A stretch of DNA of 64,000 nucleotides from Streptomyces virginiae (GTDB taxonomy: Bacteria > Actinomycetota > Actinomycetes > Streptomycetales > Streptomycetaceae): assembly GCF_000720455.1 (NCBI RefSeq), contig NZ_JOAK01000023.1, positions 1-64,000 of the forward strand, read 5' to 3'. A model generated the notes under the pieces. It was not told where the DNA came from. It saw only the letters and a list, made by a program, of their open reading frames with translations, and ran no database searches. Of this stretch, positions 17,145-24,896 are shown one piece after another (position 1 is the first letter of the stretch; every line of letters starts with the position of its first letter). The position numbers and the translations under genes were made by a program.

Positions 17145-18380
17145 ATGCCGAACATCAAGACCCTGACGCCCGAGGCCGGCCGGATCGACGCCGCGGGGCT
17201 GCGGGCGTACGACGCCGACCGGCTCGCGCGCTGCGCCGTCGACCGTGCGGAGCCCTGGTGGCGCCGGACGGCCTGCGTGGAGGCGCTGACGGGCCGGGTG
17301 CCGCAGGCGCGGCTGGGTGCACTGCTCGCGTGCGTCCGCGACACCGGGGACACCGGGACGGTCCGCAAGGCTCTGTTGGGCGTCTTGTCGGACCGCGCCG
17401 AACTCCTGCCCTGGCTGCGGCACGAGGACCGGCGGCGTGAGGAGGCGTACGGCATGGCGGAGGCGGTCCTCCAGGCGCGCGGGGCCCTCGGGGACCTCAC
17501 GGCTGCGGCCGAGTTGGCGACCCTGGCGTTCAGCCACTGGTGGACCCGGCGGGCCGTCGGTGAGGCGGGGCTGGACGCGCTGGTGGAACGGTACGGGGCG
17601 CAGGCGCTGCTCGACGAGCTCGCGGGCGGGCGGCCGGAGGACCGGGCCACGGCCGTGCGCCTGCGGGACCGGGCCGGCGGGGACGTCATCGACGCGCTCG
17701 CCGACCCCGACCCCGCGGTGGCCCACCTCGCACAGTCGCTGCTGACCTGCCCGGACCGGATCCGCGCCTACCTCGCCGGGGCCCCGACGCCCGACGCCGC
17801 GCTGTGGGCGGCGTACGCGCTGCACCGGCTGACCGGTGACGCGGCGCGGACCCGTGCCCTGTACGAGGCGCTGGGGCGCCCGCGGGTGGAGGTCGAGGGC
17901 CTGGACGAGGAGGTGCGCCGGGCGATCGTCCACGAGTACGGGCACGAGTGCGAGAAGCAGAGCGACCCGCGCTGGCGGCTCGAGGCCCTGTGCACGGAGC
18001 CGCCGCAGCCGCAGGACGAGGAGCGGCAACTGGCGGACGAGGAGCGGCGACTGGCTCTGGCGACGGCCGCGCTGACCGCGGCGGGGCTGATGCCGCGTCC
18101 GCCGCTCTCGTGCGGGGAGGCCCACCGCCAGGGCGGCGGGACCTACCACGTGATCGGGTATGGGGAGGGCGGCCGGAGCGAGGTGTTCATCAGCACCCTG
18201 GGGCCGTTCGCGGGCAACCACGAGGACGACCCGGCCGCACGCGCCGCGCTGGAGGGGGCCGGTTTCCGCTGGATCGACGGGGCGACCGGCGCCGTCCGCG
18301 TCACGGGGCTCGGCGTCTACTACTTCGGGGCGCGTGAACCGCTCGACGTCAGCACCCTGTTGTTCTACTGGCAGGACTGA
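17145..18380 (+). CDS. HEAT-repeat-like hypothetical protein
   Basis: This 411-residue protein is built of Ala/Leu/Arg-rich helices. The first 250 residues suggest HEAT/ARM-like pairs (for example WWRRTACVEALTGRVPQARL and DALADPDPAVAHLAQSLL), and the C-terminal 130 residues form a separate domain (TYHVIGYGEGGRSEVFISTL, then GAVRVTGLGVYYFGAREPLD). No catalytic motif or membrane segment is evident. It is likely a protein-interaction scaffold, which is inference. It converges with a VOC gene at 18417. Confidence 0.78.
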   Translation: MPNIKTLTPEAGRIDAAGLRAYDADRLARCAVDRAEPWWRRTACVEALTGRVPQARLGALLACVRDTGDTGTVRKALLGVLSDRAELLPWLRHEDRRREEAYGMAEAVLQARGALGDLTAAAELATLAFSHWWTRRAVGEAGLDALVERYGAQALLDELAGGRPEDRATAVRLRDRAGGDVIDALADPDPAVAHLAQSLLTCPDRIRAYLAGAPTPDAALWAAYALHRLTGDAARTRALYEALGRPRVEVEGLDEEVRRAIVHEYGHECEKQSDPRWRLEALCTEPPQPQDEERQLADEERRLALATAALTAAGLMPRPPLSCGEAHRQGGGTYHVIGYGEGGRSEVFISTLGPFAGNHEDDPAARAALEGAGFRWIDGATGAVRVTGLGVYYFGAREPLDVSTLLFYWQD

Positions 18381-18416
18381 GGCCCGGCGTCCCCGGGTGC
18401 CCGCGCGCCGGAGTGG

Positions 18417-18770
18417 TCAGGCGGGCTGCCACAGCTCGATGCGGTTGCCCTCGGGGTCGGTGACCCAGCCGAAGCGGCCGACGCCGTCCATGTCCTGGGT
18501 CTGCGCCGCCACGTCGGCGCCCTTGGCGCGCAGTTGGGCGAGCATCGCGTCCAGGTCGCGTACCCGGAAGTTGAGCATGGTCTGCTGGGTGCGGGTGCCG
18601 AAGTAGTCCGTCCCGGAATCGAACGTCGCGAAGACCGTCGGTCCGGCGCCCGGGTGCCACAGGCCGTGCTCGTCCGAGTCCAGGCCCAGGCAGTCGCGGT
18701 ACCAGGCGGTGAGGGCCGCCGGGTCGGTGGCCCTCAGGAAGTATCCGCCGATTCCAAGCACACGTTCCAT
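18417..18770 (-). CDS. VOC (glyoxalase-like) family protein
   Basis: This 117-residue protein contains one glyoxalase/bleomycin-resistance module pair: MERVLGIGGYFLRATDPAAL at the start and GVGRFGWVTDPEGNRIELWQ at the end, the classical C-terminal metal-ligand motif. The substrate is not predictable. The ATG at 18770 has a weak CAGGATGG upstream. It is encoded 57 bases downstream of the DUF885 gene on the same strand. Confidence 0.87.
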   Translation of the reverse strand: MERVLGIGGYFLRATDPAALTAWYRDCLGLDSDEHGLWHPGAGPTVFATFDSGTDYFGTRTQQTMLNFRVRDLDAMLAQLRAKGADVAAQTQDMDGVGRFGWVTDPEGNRIELWQPA

Positions 18771-18827
18771 GCGGCCATCCTGCCAGGACGGCGGCGCCGG
18801 CGGGCCCGCACCACACCCTGCTGCCGC

Positions 18828-20516
18828 TCAGAGCCGTCCGAGTTCCTCCCGCAGGTCGTCCAGCCCCAGGGAGCCGAGCGACAGGGCCGCCATGTGCCAC
18901 CGCTTGAGTGCGAAGCCCGCGCCCCGCGCGCCCCGCGCGGCCCGGGCGGCCTCGCGGCCCTGCAACCAGGCGCGTTCGCCCAGCTTGTACGTGATCGCCT
19001 GCGCCGGACGCCCCAGGTAGCGGACGATCTCGCTGTCGAGGTACGCGGGCGGGCGGCCGGAGTGGCGGCCGAGGAACTCCCTGGCCAGGGCCGGGGTCCA
19101 GCGGCTGCCCGCGGCGAACGGCGCATGCGCCGGGATCTCGAGCCGCAGGTGCATGCCGAGGTCGACGAGCACCCGCAGCGCCCGCATCATCTGGGCGTCG
19201 AGGTGGCCGAGCCGGTCCTGCGGCTCGGTGTAGAAGCCGAGTTCGTCCATGAGGCGTTCCGCGTACAGTGCCCAGCCCTCCGTGGTGGCACTGATCTTGC
19301 CGACGTGGGTCTGGTAGCGGGACAGTGATCCGGCGACGGCCGTCCAGTGCGCCAGCTGCAGGTGGTGGCCCGGAACGCCCTCGTGGTACCAGGTGGACAC
19401 GAGGTGGTGGGTCGGGAAGCGGGTCCGGCCGAGCGTCGGCAGCCAGGTGCGGCCGGGCCGGGAGGAGTCCAGCGAGGGCTGGGTGTAGTAGGGGGCGGCC
19501 GCGCCGCCCGGTGGTGCGATCCGGGACTCCACGCGCCGCACCGGCCCGGCCAGGTCGAAGTAGGTCCCGTCCAGCGCGTCGACGGCCTCGTCCATGAACC
19601 GCTGCAGCCACAGGCGGGTCTCCTCCGCGCCCTCGACGGCCCGCCCGTGGTGGTCGAGCCAGGCCAGTACCTCCCAGGGGTCGTCGGTTCCGGGCCGGAT
19701 CCGGCCGGCCTCGGCGCGCATCTCGGCGAGCAGCCGGTGGAACTCCGACCAGCCGTACTCGTACGCCTCGGCCGGTTCGACGTCGGCGCCGGTGTAGAGG
19801 CGGGCGAAGCCGGCGTAGCGTTCGCGGCCGACGGCGTCGGGGTGGCCGTCGGCCCGTCCCGCGTACTCCTGGGCGAACCAGTCGCGGAGTTCGGCGACCG
19901 CGCGGGTGGCGGTCCGCGCCGCCGTCTCGGCTTCGGTGCGCCGGCTTCCCTCGGGGGCGTCCGCGGCCAGCCGGCCGAAGCCGCCCGTCCCCAGCCACTC
20001 GTCCAGCTGCCTGATGTTCTCGGCGACTTGCCGGGGCGCCGCCGGCAGGCCCTTGCGGGCACCGAGGGCGAGGGATGCCCGGTAGCCGGCCAGGGCCTCG
20101 GGCACCGCGTGGAGGCGCCGCGTGACGGCCCGCCAGTCCTCGTCCGTCGCCACCGGCATCAGCGAGAACACCGTGCGTACCTGGTGCAGCGGGGAGGAGA
20201 GGTTGTCGACCGCGCGCAGGTGCTCGCCGGCGTCGAACTGTGCCAGCTGCGCCCCCAGCCTCTCCCTCAGCAGGGTCGCGCACCGCCGCTCCACCGCGCT
20301 GTCGGCGCCCGGTACCCGCTCGGCGGCCGTGAGCCGGGCCAGGGTGGAGCGGGCGAGGTCGGCCACGGCCTGCCGGCCGTCCGGCGAGAAGTCGGGGAGC
20401 GCGCCCGCGGCGCCGGCCGCCCCGAGGGTGGTGCCGAGGATCGGGTCGAGCCCGATCAGGGCGTCGACGTAGGCGTCGGAGATGCGGCGGGGCAGGGCGT
20501 CCGGTTGGTTCAGCAC
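18828..20516 (-). CDS. DUF885 family protein (putative peptidase)
   Basis: This 562-residue protein matches the DUF885 family. The key visible block is VSTWYHEGVPGHHLQLAH (roughly residues 374-391), with a HExxxGHH pattern reminiscent of metal binding, plus GWALYAERLMDELGFY shortly after. Family members are predicted secreted or cytoplasmic metal-dependent peptidases, but no activity is firmly established. No signal peptide is seen. The GTG start lacks a strong ribosome binding site. The M20 peptidase gene ends 93 bases upstream, so a peptide-degrading pair is possible. Confidence 0.87.
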   Translation of the reverse strand: MLNQPDALPRRISDAYVDALIGLDPILGTTLGAAGAAGALPDFSPDGRQAVADLARSTLARLTAAERVPGADSAVERRCATLLRERLGAQLAQFDAGEHLRAVDNLSSPLHQVRTVFSLMPVATDEDWRAVTRRLHAVPEALAGYRASLALGARKGLPAAPRQVAENIRQLDEWLGTGGFGRLAADAPEGSRRTEAETAARTATRAVAELRDWFAQEYAGRADGHPDAVGRERYAGFARLYTGADVEPAEAYEYGWSEFHRLLAEMRAEAGRIRPGTDDPWEVLAWLDHHGRAVEGAEETRLWLQRFMDEAVDALDGTYFDLAGPVRRVESRIAPPGGAAAPYYTQPSLDSSRPGRTWLPTLGRTRFPTHHLVSTWYHEGVPGHHLQLAHWTAVAGSLSRYQTHVGKISATTEGWALYAERLMDELGFYTEPQDRLGHLDAQMMRALRVLVDLGMHLRLEIPAHAPFAAGSRWTPALAREFLGRHSGRPPAYLDSEIVRYLGRPAQAITYKLGERAWLQGREAARAARGARGAGFALKRWHMAALSLGSLGLDDLREELGRL

Positions 20517-20609
20517 GCCGGGTGCCTGCCCGGCGCGGGTCGTGTCCAGTCCCGCCGCGGCGCAGGTTGACCGGTGTCCGACCGGGCCGGGCGGGCGGCA
20601 CGGGTGGGG

Positions 20610-21833
20610 TCAGCGGGCGTCGGGGAGGGTGCCCGCGTGCAGGGCCGCGGCCGCGAGGACGGCGGCTCCGGTGGCCATGGCGTCCTCCTCGAAGACCACC
20701 CGGTTGGAGTGGATGTCGGGTGCCTGCGCGGGCGGGATGCCGGGCGGGCACGCCCCGAGGAAGGCCATCGCGCCCGGCACCTGTTGCAGGACGTAGGAGA
20801 AGTCCTCGGCGCCCATGATCGGTTCCGGCAGACGGTGGACCCGGCCGGGGCCGAGGAGCGCGGCCGCGGCCTCGTGGAGGGCTGCCGTGCGGGCGGGGTC
20901 GTTGACGACGGGCGGGTAGCCCTCGGTCAGTGTGACGTCGGCGTGTGCTCCGTGGGCGGTGGCGACGTGTTGGGCGACGCGGGTGATGCCGTCGCGCACC
21001 AGCCGCCGGGTGGCGGGGGTGAGGGTGCGGAAGGTGCCGTGGATCTCGGCGGTTTCGGGGATGACGTTGGCCGCGGTGCCGGCGTGGATCGAGGCGACGG
21101 TGACCACGGCCGGATCGAAGACGTCGACGGTCCGCGTGACCATGGTCTGCAGGGCCTGGACGATCTCGCAGGCGACGGGGACGGGGTCGAGGGCGCGGTG
21201 CGGGGCGGAGGCGTGTCCGCCGCGGCCGCGTACGGTCACGTGCAGCCCGTCGGACGCGGCGAAGACGGGTCCGGGCCGCAGGTGGAGGGTGCCGGCGGCG
21301 AAGCGGGTGGTGACGTGCAGGGCGAAGGCCGCGGCGACACGGCCGCCGTCGGCGGTCTCCAGTACCCCTTCGTCGATCATGTGCCGGGCGCCTCCGCCGG
21401 ATTCCTCGGCGGGCTGGAACATGAAGACGACACTGCCGGCCAGCCGTGAGCGGCGGGCCGCGAGGAGCCGGGCGGCTCCGACGAGCATGGCGGTGTGCGT
21501 GTCGTGGCCGCAGGCGTGCATGGCGCCCGGCACGGTGGAGGTGAAATCGAGCCCGGTGTCCTCGTCCATGGGCAGCGCGTCCATGTCGGCGCGCAGCAGG
21601 ACCGTGGGGCCGGGCCGGGCGCCTTCGAGGCGTGCGGTGACGGAACTCAGGCGCTCGCCGGTGGCCAGGTCCAGCCCCAGCCCGTCCAGTGCCTCCAGGA
21701 CCGTCTGCTGTGTGCGGGGCAGGTGCGCGCCCGTTTCCGGGTGGCGGTGGATGGTGCGGCGCAGTGCCACGATGCCGGGCAGGGCGGCGCGCGCGTCGGC
21801 GAGCAGCCCTTCGAAGGCCGCGGCGGGCGTCAT
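20610..21833 (-). CDS. M20 family metallopeptidase / amidohydrolase
   Basis: This 407-residue enzyme belongs to the M20D amidohydrolase group (hippurate hydrolase, N-acyl amino acid hydrolases). Visible metal-site motifs are PTVLLRADMDALPMDED (about 75-91), HACGHDTHTAMLVGAARLLA (about 102-121) and VFMFQPAEESGGGARHMIDE (about 135-154), plus GAEDFSYVLQQVPG near the C-terminus. It would hydrolyse an N-acylated amino acid or dipeptide in the cytoplasm. The ATG at 21833 has no ribosome binding site of its own; it overlaps the stop of the 28-residue peptide at 21830-21916 and probably depends on translation of that peptide. Confidence 0.92.
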   Translation of the reverse strand: MTPAAAFEGLLADARAALPGIVALRRTIHRHPETGAHLPRTQQTVLEALDGLGLDLATGERLSSVTARLEGARPGPTVLLRADMDALPMDEDTGLDFTSTVPGAMHACGHDTHTAMLVGAARLLAARRSRLAGSVVFMFQPAEESGGGARHMIDEGVLETADGGRVAAAFALHVTTRFAAGTLHLRPGPVFAASDGLHVTVRGRGGHASAPHRALDPVPVACEIVQALQTMVTRTVDVFDPAVVTVASIHAGTAANVIPETAEIHGTFRTLTPATRRLVRDGITRVAQHVATAHGAHADVTLTEGYPPVVNDPARTAALHEAAAALLGPGRVHRLPEPIMGAEDFSYVLQQVPGAMAFLGACPPGIPPAQAPDIHSNRVVFEEDAMATGAAVLAAAALHAGTLPDAR

Positions 21834-21916
21834 CGCAGCGCCGCCCGCACCGGGGGGCGGGTCCGGCGGGTGTCCGCCTCGGCGGGGCCACCGCCGGCCG
21901 GCGCAGCGACGTGCAC
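21830..21916 (-). CDS. 28-residue peptide translationally coupled to the M20 peptidase
   Basis: A GTG at 21916 has a perfect GGAGGAG six bases upstream and opens 28 codons starting MHVAAPAGGGPAEADTRRTR. Its TGA overlaps the ATG of the M20 gene (ATGA), which itself lacks a ribosome binding site. This is a typical coupling arrangement; the peptide could be a translational leader or a small protein. No function is recognised. Confidence 0.5.
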   Translation of the reverse strand: MHVAAPAGGGPAEADTRRTRPPVRAALR

Positions 21917-22044
21917 GGCGTCTCCTCCACGAGAACGGACGTACGGGACGCCTGCCATGGTGCCCCGCACCGTGCCCGCCACGCCGGCGCGCCGCACATC
22001 GGCGCGCCGCCGTCGCGGACGGGCGGTCCGCCGAGGCCGCGGCG

Positions 22045-22671
22045 TCAGTGGTGCGGGGCGTCTTCGAGGGAGCGCAGGCGGCGGGCTTCGAGGGCGGTGG
22101 CGAGGGCGTAGGCGCCGCCGCCCGCGACCGTGAGGACCCAGTGGAGGCCGGGGGCGTCGAAGGAGAGTGCCGCGGCGGAGGTCAGGGCGAGCCAGATGCC
22201 GAGGCCGTAGTGCAGGACGTTGCGGCGTACGGCGCCTTCGGCGAGGTAGAGCAGGCCCACGATGAGGCCGGATCCGGCGGGCCACAGGACGGACTGGAGT
22301 TCGGGCGCGTCGAGGACGGAGGTCAGGCCGGTGATGGCGAGGGCCAGAGCGGTGAAGGCGGCGATCCAGGCGGTCCCGAGGAGTCTGCCGGAGAGGATCT
22401 CCGGCGCGGGGGCTCCGCGTTGGGACCGCATTGCGGCCGTGGTGGCCAGGACGATGCCGGTCGCGAGCCCCGCGCCGAGGAGCGCCGTGGGCAGCCAGCC
22501 GGGCAGGCCGAGGACGGGCGTGTCGCCGTGGGAGGCCGCGGCCGCGCCGTGGCCCAGCAGGTAGGCGAGTGCGAAGCCGGCGTACGCCGCACGGTTGTCG
22601 ACCTCGCGCGGTCGACGGGTCGCGGGGGCGCCGGTGCCGACCGGCGGCACGGTGGTGGTGGTACTGGTCAC
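22045..22671 (-). CDS. Multi-pass membrane protein of unknown function
   Basis: This 208-residue protein has five or six hydrophobic segments: AAYAGFALAYLLGHGAAAAS, LPTALLGAGLATGIVLATTA, AWIAAFTALALAITGLTSVL, AGSGLIVGLLYLAEGAV, LGIWLALTSAAALSF and VLTVAGGGAYALATALEA. No catalytic motif is seen. The GTG start at 22671 has GGAGACC upstream. It follows the SRPBCC gene on the same strand (95-base gap), and MFS, SRPBCC and this gene may be one transcript. Confidence 0.82.
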   Translation of the reverse strand: MTSTTTTVPPVGTGAPATRRPREVDNRAAYAGFALAYLLGHGAAAASHGDTPVLGLPGWLPTALLGAGLATGIVLATTAAMRSQRGAPAPEILSGRLLGTAWIAAFTALALAITGLTSVLDAPELQSVLWPAGSGLIVGLLYLAEGAVRRNVLHYGLGIWLALTSAAALSFDAPGLHWVLTVAGGGAYALATALEARRLRSLEDAPHH

Positions 22672-22766
22672 GGTGGAGGTCTCCGGGAGGGATGGGGGCG
22701 GGTGTGCCCCGGGCGGGGGCCGGGAGCCGGGGGGCCTCCGGCATCGCGCCGGGGGCCACCCCTGGG

Positions 22767-23210
22767 TCAGGCGGCGGACCGCTCGGCGCGGGCCTTGAGA
22801 CAGTGGAGCCAGCTCTGGAGGGAGGTCTGCAGGGCGGTGGTGAGTTCGCCGGCCGCGGCGTCGACCGGCTCTCCGCTCCAGGACTCCTCGGTGTGGACGA
22901 CGACGCCGGCGTCGGTCCGTTCGAAGGTCCAGGCGTGGATGCCGACGATGCCCTGCACGGTCCCGTCCCAGACGATCCGCTTGCCGGGGACGAGTTCGCG
23001 GACGGTGGAGGTGATGGTCATCCCGTGGGTCAGCCAGGTGAAGCCGGTGCCCACCGCCATCGGGCCGTCGGCCCGGGCCCGGTCGACGCCGGTGTTCCAG
23101 GCCGGCCAGTCGTCGACGTCGGTGTGCAGGGACCAGACGGTGGCGAGGGGGGCGTCGATCCGCGTGGTGAGGCGGACGACGACGGGGGCGGTGGTGTCGA
23201 TGGTGTGCAT
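22767..23210 (-). CDS. SRPBCC (START-like) family protein
   Basis: This 147-residue protein has the polyketide cyclase/dehydrase-like START fold: it opens with a strand and helix (VVVRLTTRIDAPLATVWSL, WPAWNTGVDRAR), runs through the beta sheet (VRELVPGKRIVWDG, IVGIHAWTFERTDAGVVVHT) and ends in a long helix (LQTSLQSWLHCLKARAE). Members bind hydrophobic ligands. It lies 52 bases downstream of the MFS exporter and probably shares its mRNA, so a role with the exported compound is possible. Confidence 0.87.
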   Translation of the reverse strand: MHTIDTTAPVVVRLTTRIDAPLATVWSLHTDVDDWPAWNTGVDRARADGPMAVGTGFTWLTHGMTITSTVRELVPGKRIVWDGTVQGIVGIHAWTFERTDAGVVVHTEESWSGEPVDAAAGELTTALQTSLQSWLHCLKARAERSAA

Positions 23211-23262
23211 GAGGTGTCCTGCCGGTTCTCGGTGACGGGTCGGGTCCGGATTTCGGTTTGGA

Positions 23263-24768
23263 TCAGGGGGCGGGTAGGTGGTGGGGTGTCTGACCGTTCG
23301 GGGGCGTGGTCGCGGCGTCGGGCGTGCGGCACGGCAGGAGCGCTCGGCGGGAGGGCCGGGCCGGGCGGGTCAGCGGCAGGGCGAGCAGCGCGGCGGCCGC
23401 GAGGATCGCGGCGGAGACCGCGAAGGCGGTCCGGTAGCCGGCCGTGAGGGCTTCGAGGTGGGGCTGGTGGCCGGCCGCCCGGGCGGTGACGGAGCCGGCC
23501 AGGGTGGCGAGGGCGGCGAGGCCGATCGCGCCGCCGACCTGGCGGGTGGTGTTCACCAGTCCCCCGGCCAGGCCGGTGTCCTGCCGCGGGACGCCGTCCA
23601 CGGCGAGGGCGGTGAGCTGGACGAAGGCGACGCTGAGGCCGAGCCCGACCAGGACGCTCGGGCCGAGGATGTCGACGAGGTAGGTCCCCTCGGCGGTGAT
23701 CCGTGACAGCCACAGCATTCCGGCGGCCTCGGTGAGCAGGGCCGCGATCACGGTCGCGGTCGCGCCGATGCGCCGGGAGATCCGGGGTGCGGCGACGGCG
23801 CCGAGCATGTTGGCCACGGCGAGGGGCAGTTGGCCGGCGCCGGTGGTCAGCGGGCTCATTCCGAGGACCTGTTGCTGGTAGAGCGGCAGGAAGAAGAACA
23901 GGGCGATCCACACGGAACCCAGCAGCGCCATCAGGAGGTTGCCCGCGGCGACCTGGCCGGTGGCGAAGAGCCTCGGCGGTATCAGGGCGTCGGTCCGGCG
24001 GCGTTCGACGACGGCGAAGGCGGCGAAGAGCGCGGCGGCGCCGAGGAGGGCACCGAGCACCGCCGCGTTCGTCCAGCCGAGCGCCCGTGCGCTGGTCAGT
24101 GCCCAGACCAGGCAGGTGAGGGCGAGGGTGACGGTGGCGGTCCCCAACAGGTCGAACCGCCCGGTCCCACGGCCGGCGCCCCGGGGTACGAGCGCCGCCA
24201 CGGCGGCCAGGACCAGCGCTGCCCCTACCGCGGTGATGTGGAAGACCCAGGGCCAGCCCCACGCCTGGGTGAGTACGCCGCCCAGCAGGACACCGACCGC
24301 GCCGCCCGCGCCGGACACCGCTCCCCACACCCCCAGTGCTCTGCCCCGGGCGGGACCGGGCGGGAACAGGTCCATCGCCAGGGCGAGCGCGGCCGGGGCG
24401 ATGACCGCGGCGCCGAGACCCTGCACGGCTCGGGCGGCGATCATCAGGCCCGGGGAGGCGGCGAGTCCCGCCGCCAGCGAGGCGCCCGCGAACACCGCGA
24501 GGCCGGCGAGCAGTACCCGGCGGCGGCCGAGGAGGTCGGCCGCCCGGCCTCCGGCGAGGAGCAGTGCCCCGAAGGCCAGGCCGTAGGCGTTGACCACCCA
24601 GGTGGTGCCGCCGTCCGAGAGTCCCACGCCGGTGCGGATCTGCGGCAGGGCCACGTTCACGATCGAGGTGGCCAGCATGACGGTGAACTGCGCGGCGGCC
24701 AGCGCCGCGAGTGCGGGCCCCGGGCGGGGTGGGGCGCCCGGGGTGTCCTTCGTACGTCCGAGGTTCAT
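23263..24768 (-). CDS. MFS drug exporter, DHA2 (14-TM) type
   Basis: This 501-residue transporter belongs to the EmrB/QacA-type drug:H+ antiporters. Fourteen hydrophobic segments can be counted. The motif-A loop reads GGRAADLLGRRRVLLAGLAV (about 75-94), and motif C in TM5 reads VWGAVSGAGGAVGVLLGGVL. ATG 24768 is chosen because it gives the usual short cytoplasmic tail before TM1. The 5-prime region carries a strikingly regular TGTCC array (24792-24869), likely an operator. No local regulator gene is evident. Substrate unknown. Confidence 0.92.
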   Translation of the reverse strand: MNLGRTKDTPGAPPRPGPALAALAAAQFTVMLATSIVNVALPQIRTGVGLSDGGTTWVVNAYGLAFGALLLAGGRAADLLGRRRVLLAGLAVFAGASLAAGLAASPGLMIAARAVQGLGAAVIAPAALALAMDLFPPGPARGRALGVWGAVSGAGGAVGVLLGGVLTQAWGWPWVFHITAVGAALVLAAVAALVPRGAGRGTGRFDLLGTATVTLALTCLVWALTSARALGWTNAAVLGALLGAAALFAAFAVVERRRTDALIPPRLFATGQVAAGNLLMALLGSVWIALFFFLPLYQQQVLGMSPLTTGAGQLPLAVANMLGAVAAPRISRRIGATATVIAALLTEAAGMLWLSRITAEGTYLVDILGPSVLVGLGLSVAFVQLTALAVDGVPRQDTGLAGGLVNTTRQVGGAIGLAALATLAGSVTARAAGHQPHLEALTAGYRTAFAVSAAILAAAALLALPLTRPARPSRRALLPCRTPDAATTPPNGQTPHHLPAP

Positions 24769-24791
24769 GGCCACAGACTCACGCCGGGCGG

Positions 24792-24869
24792 TGTCCACTT
24801 TCCATGCCCGGCGCGGGCGTTGACTGTCCAGCCCTGTCCGCACCTGTCCGCGCCGGTGCGCACGTGTCC
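24792..24869. promoter_or_regulatory. Array of TGTCC repeats phased at 10 bases upstream of the MFS gene
   Basis: TGTCC occurs at 24825, 24835, 24845 and 24865, with the 24855 slot degenerate (GGTGC), so the spacing equals one DNA turn. A fifth copy is at 24792. On the minus strand this reads as GGACA units running toward the MFS start at 24768. Such helically phased repeats usually bind a cooperative regulator; which one is not known. Confidence 0.5.
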
Positions 24870-24896
24870 GCACCCGTGCGCGGCGTCAGGGCGGGC

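Noticed and set aside
18349..21999. A 1216-codon minus-strand frame
   Set aside because: It runs in a wrong frame through the VOC, DUF885 and M20 genes, each with motifs and starts of its own.
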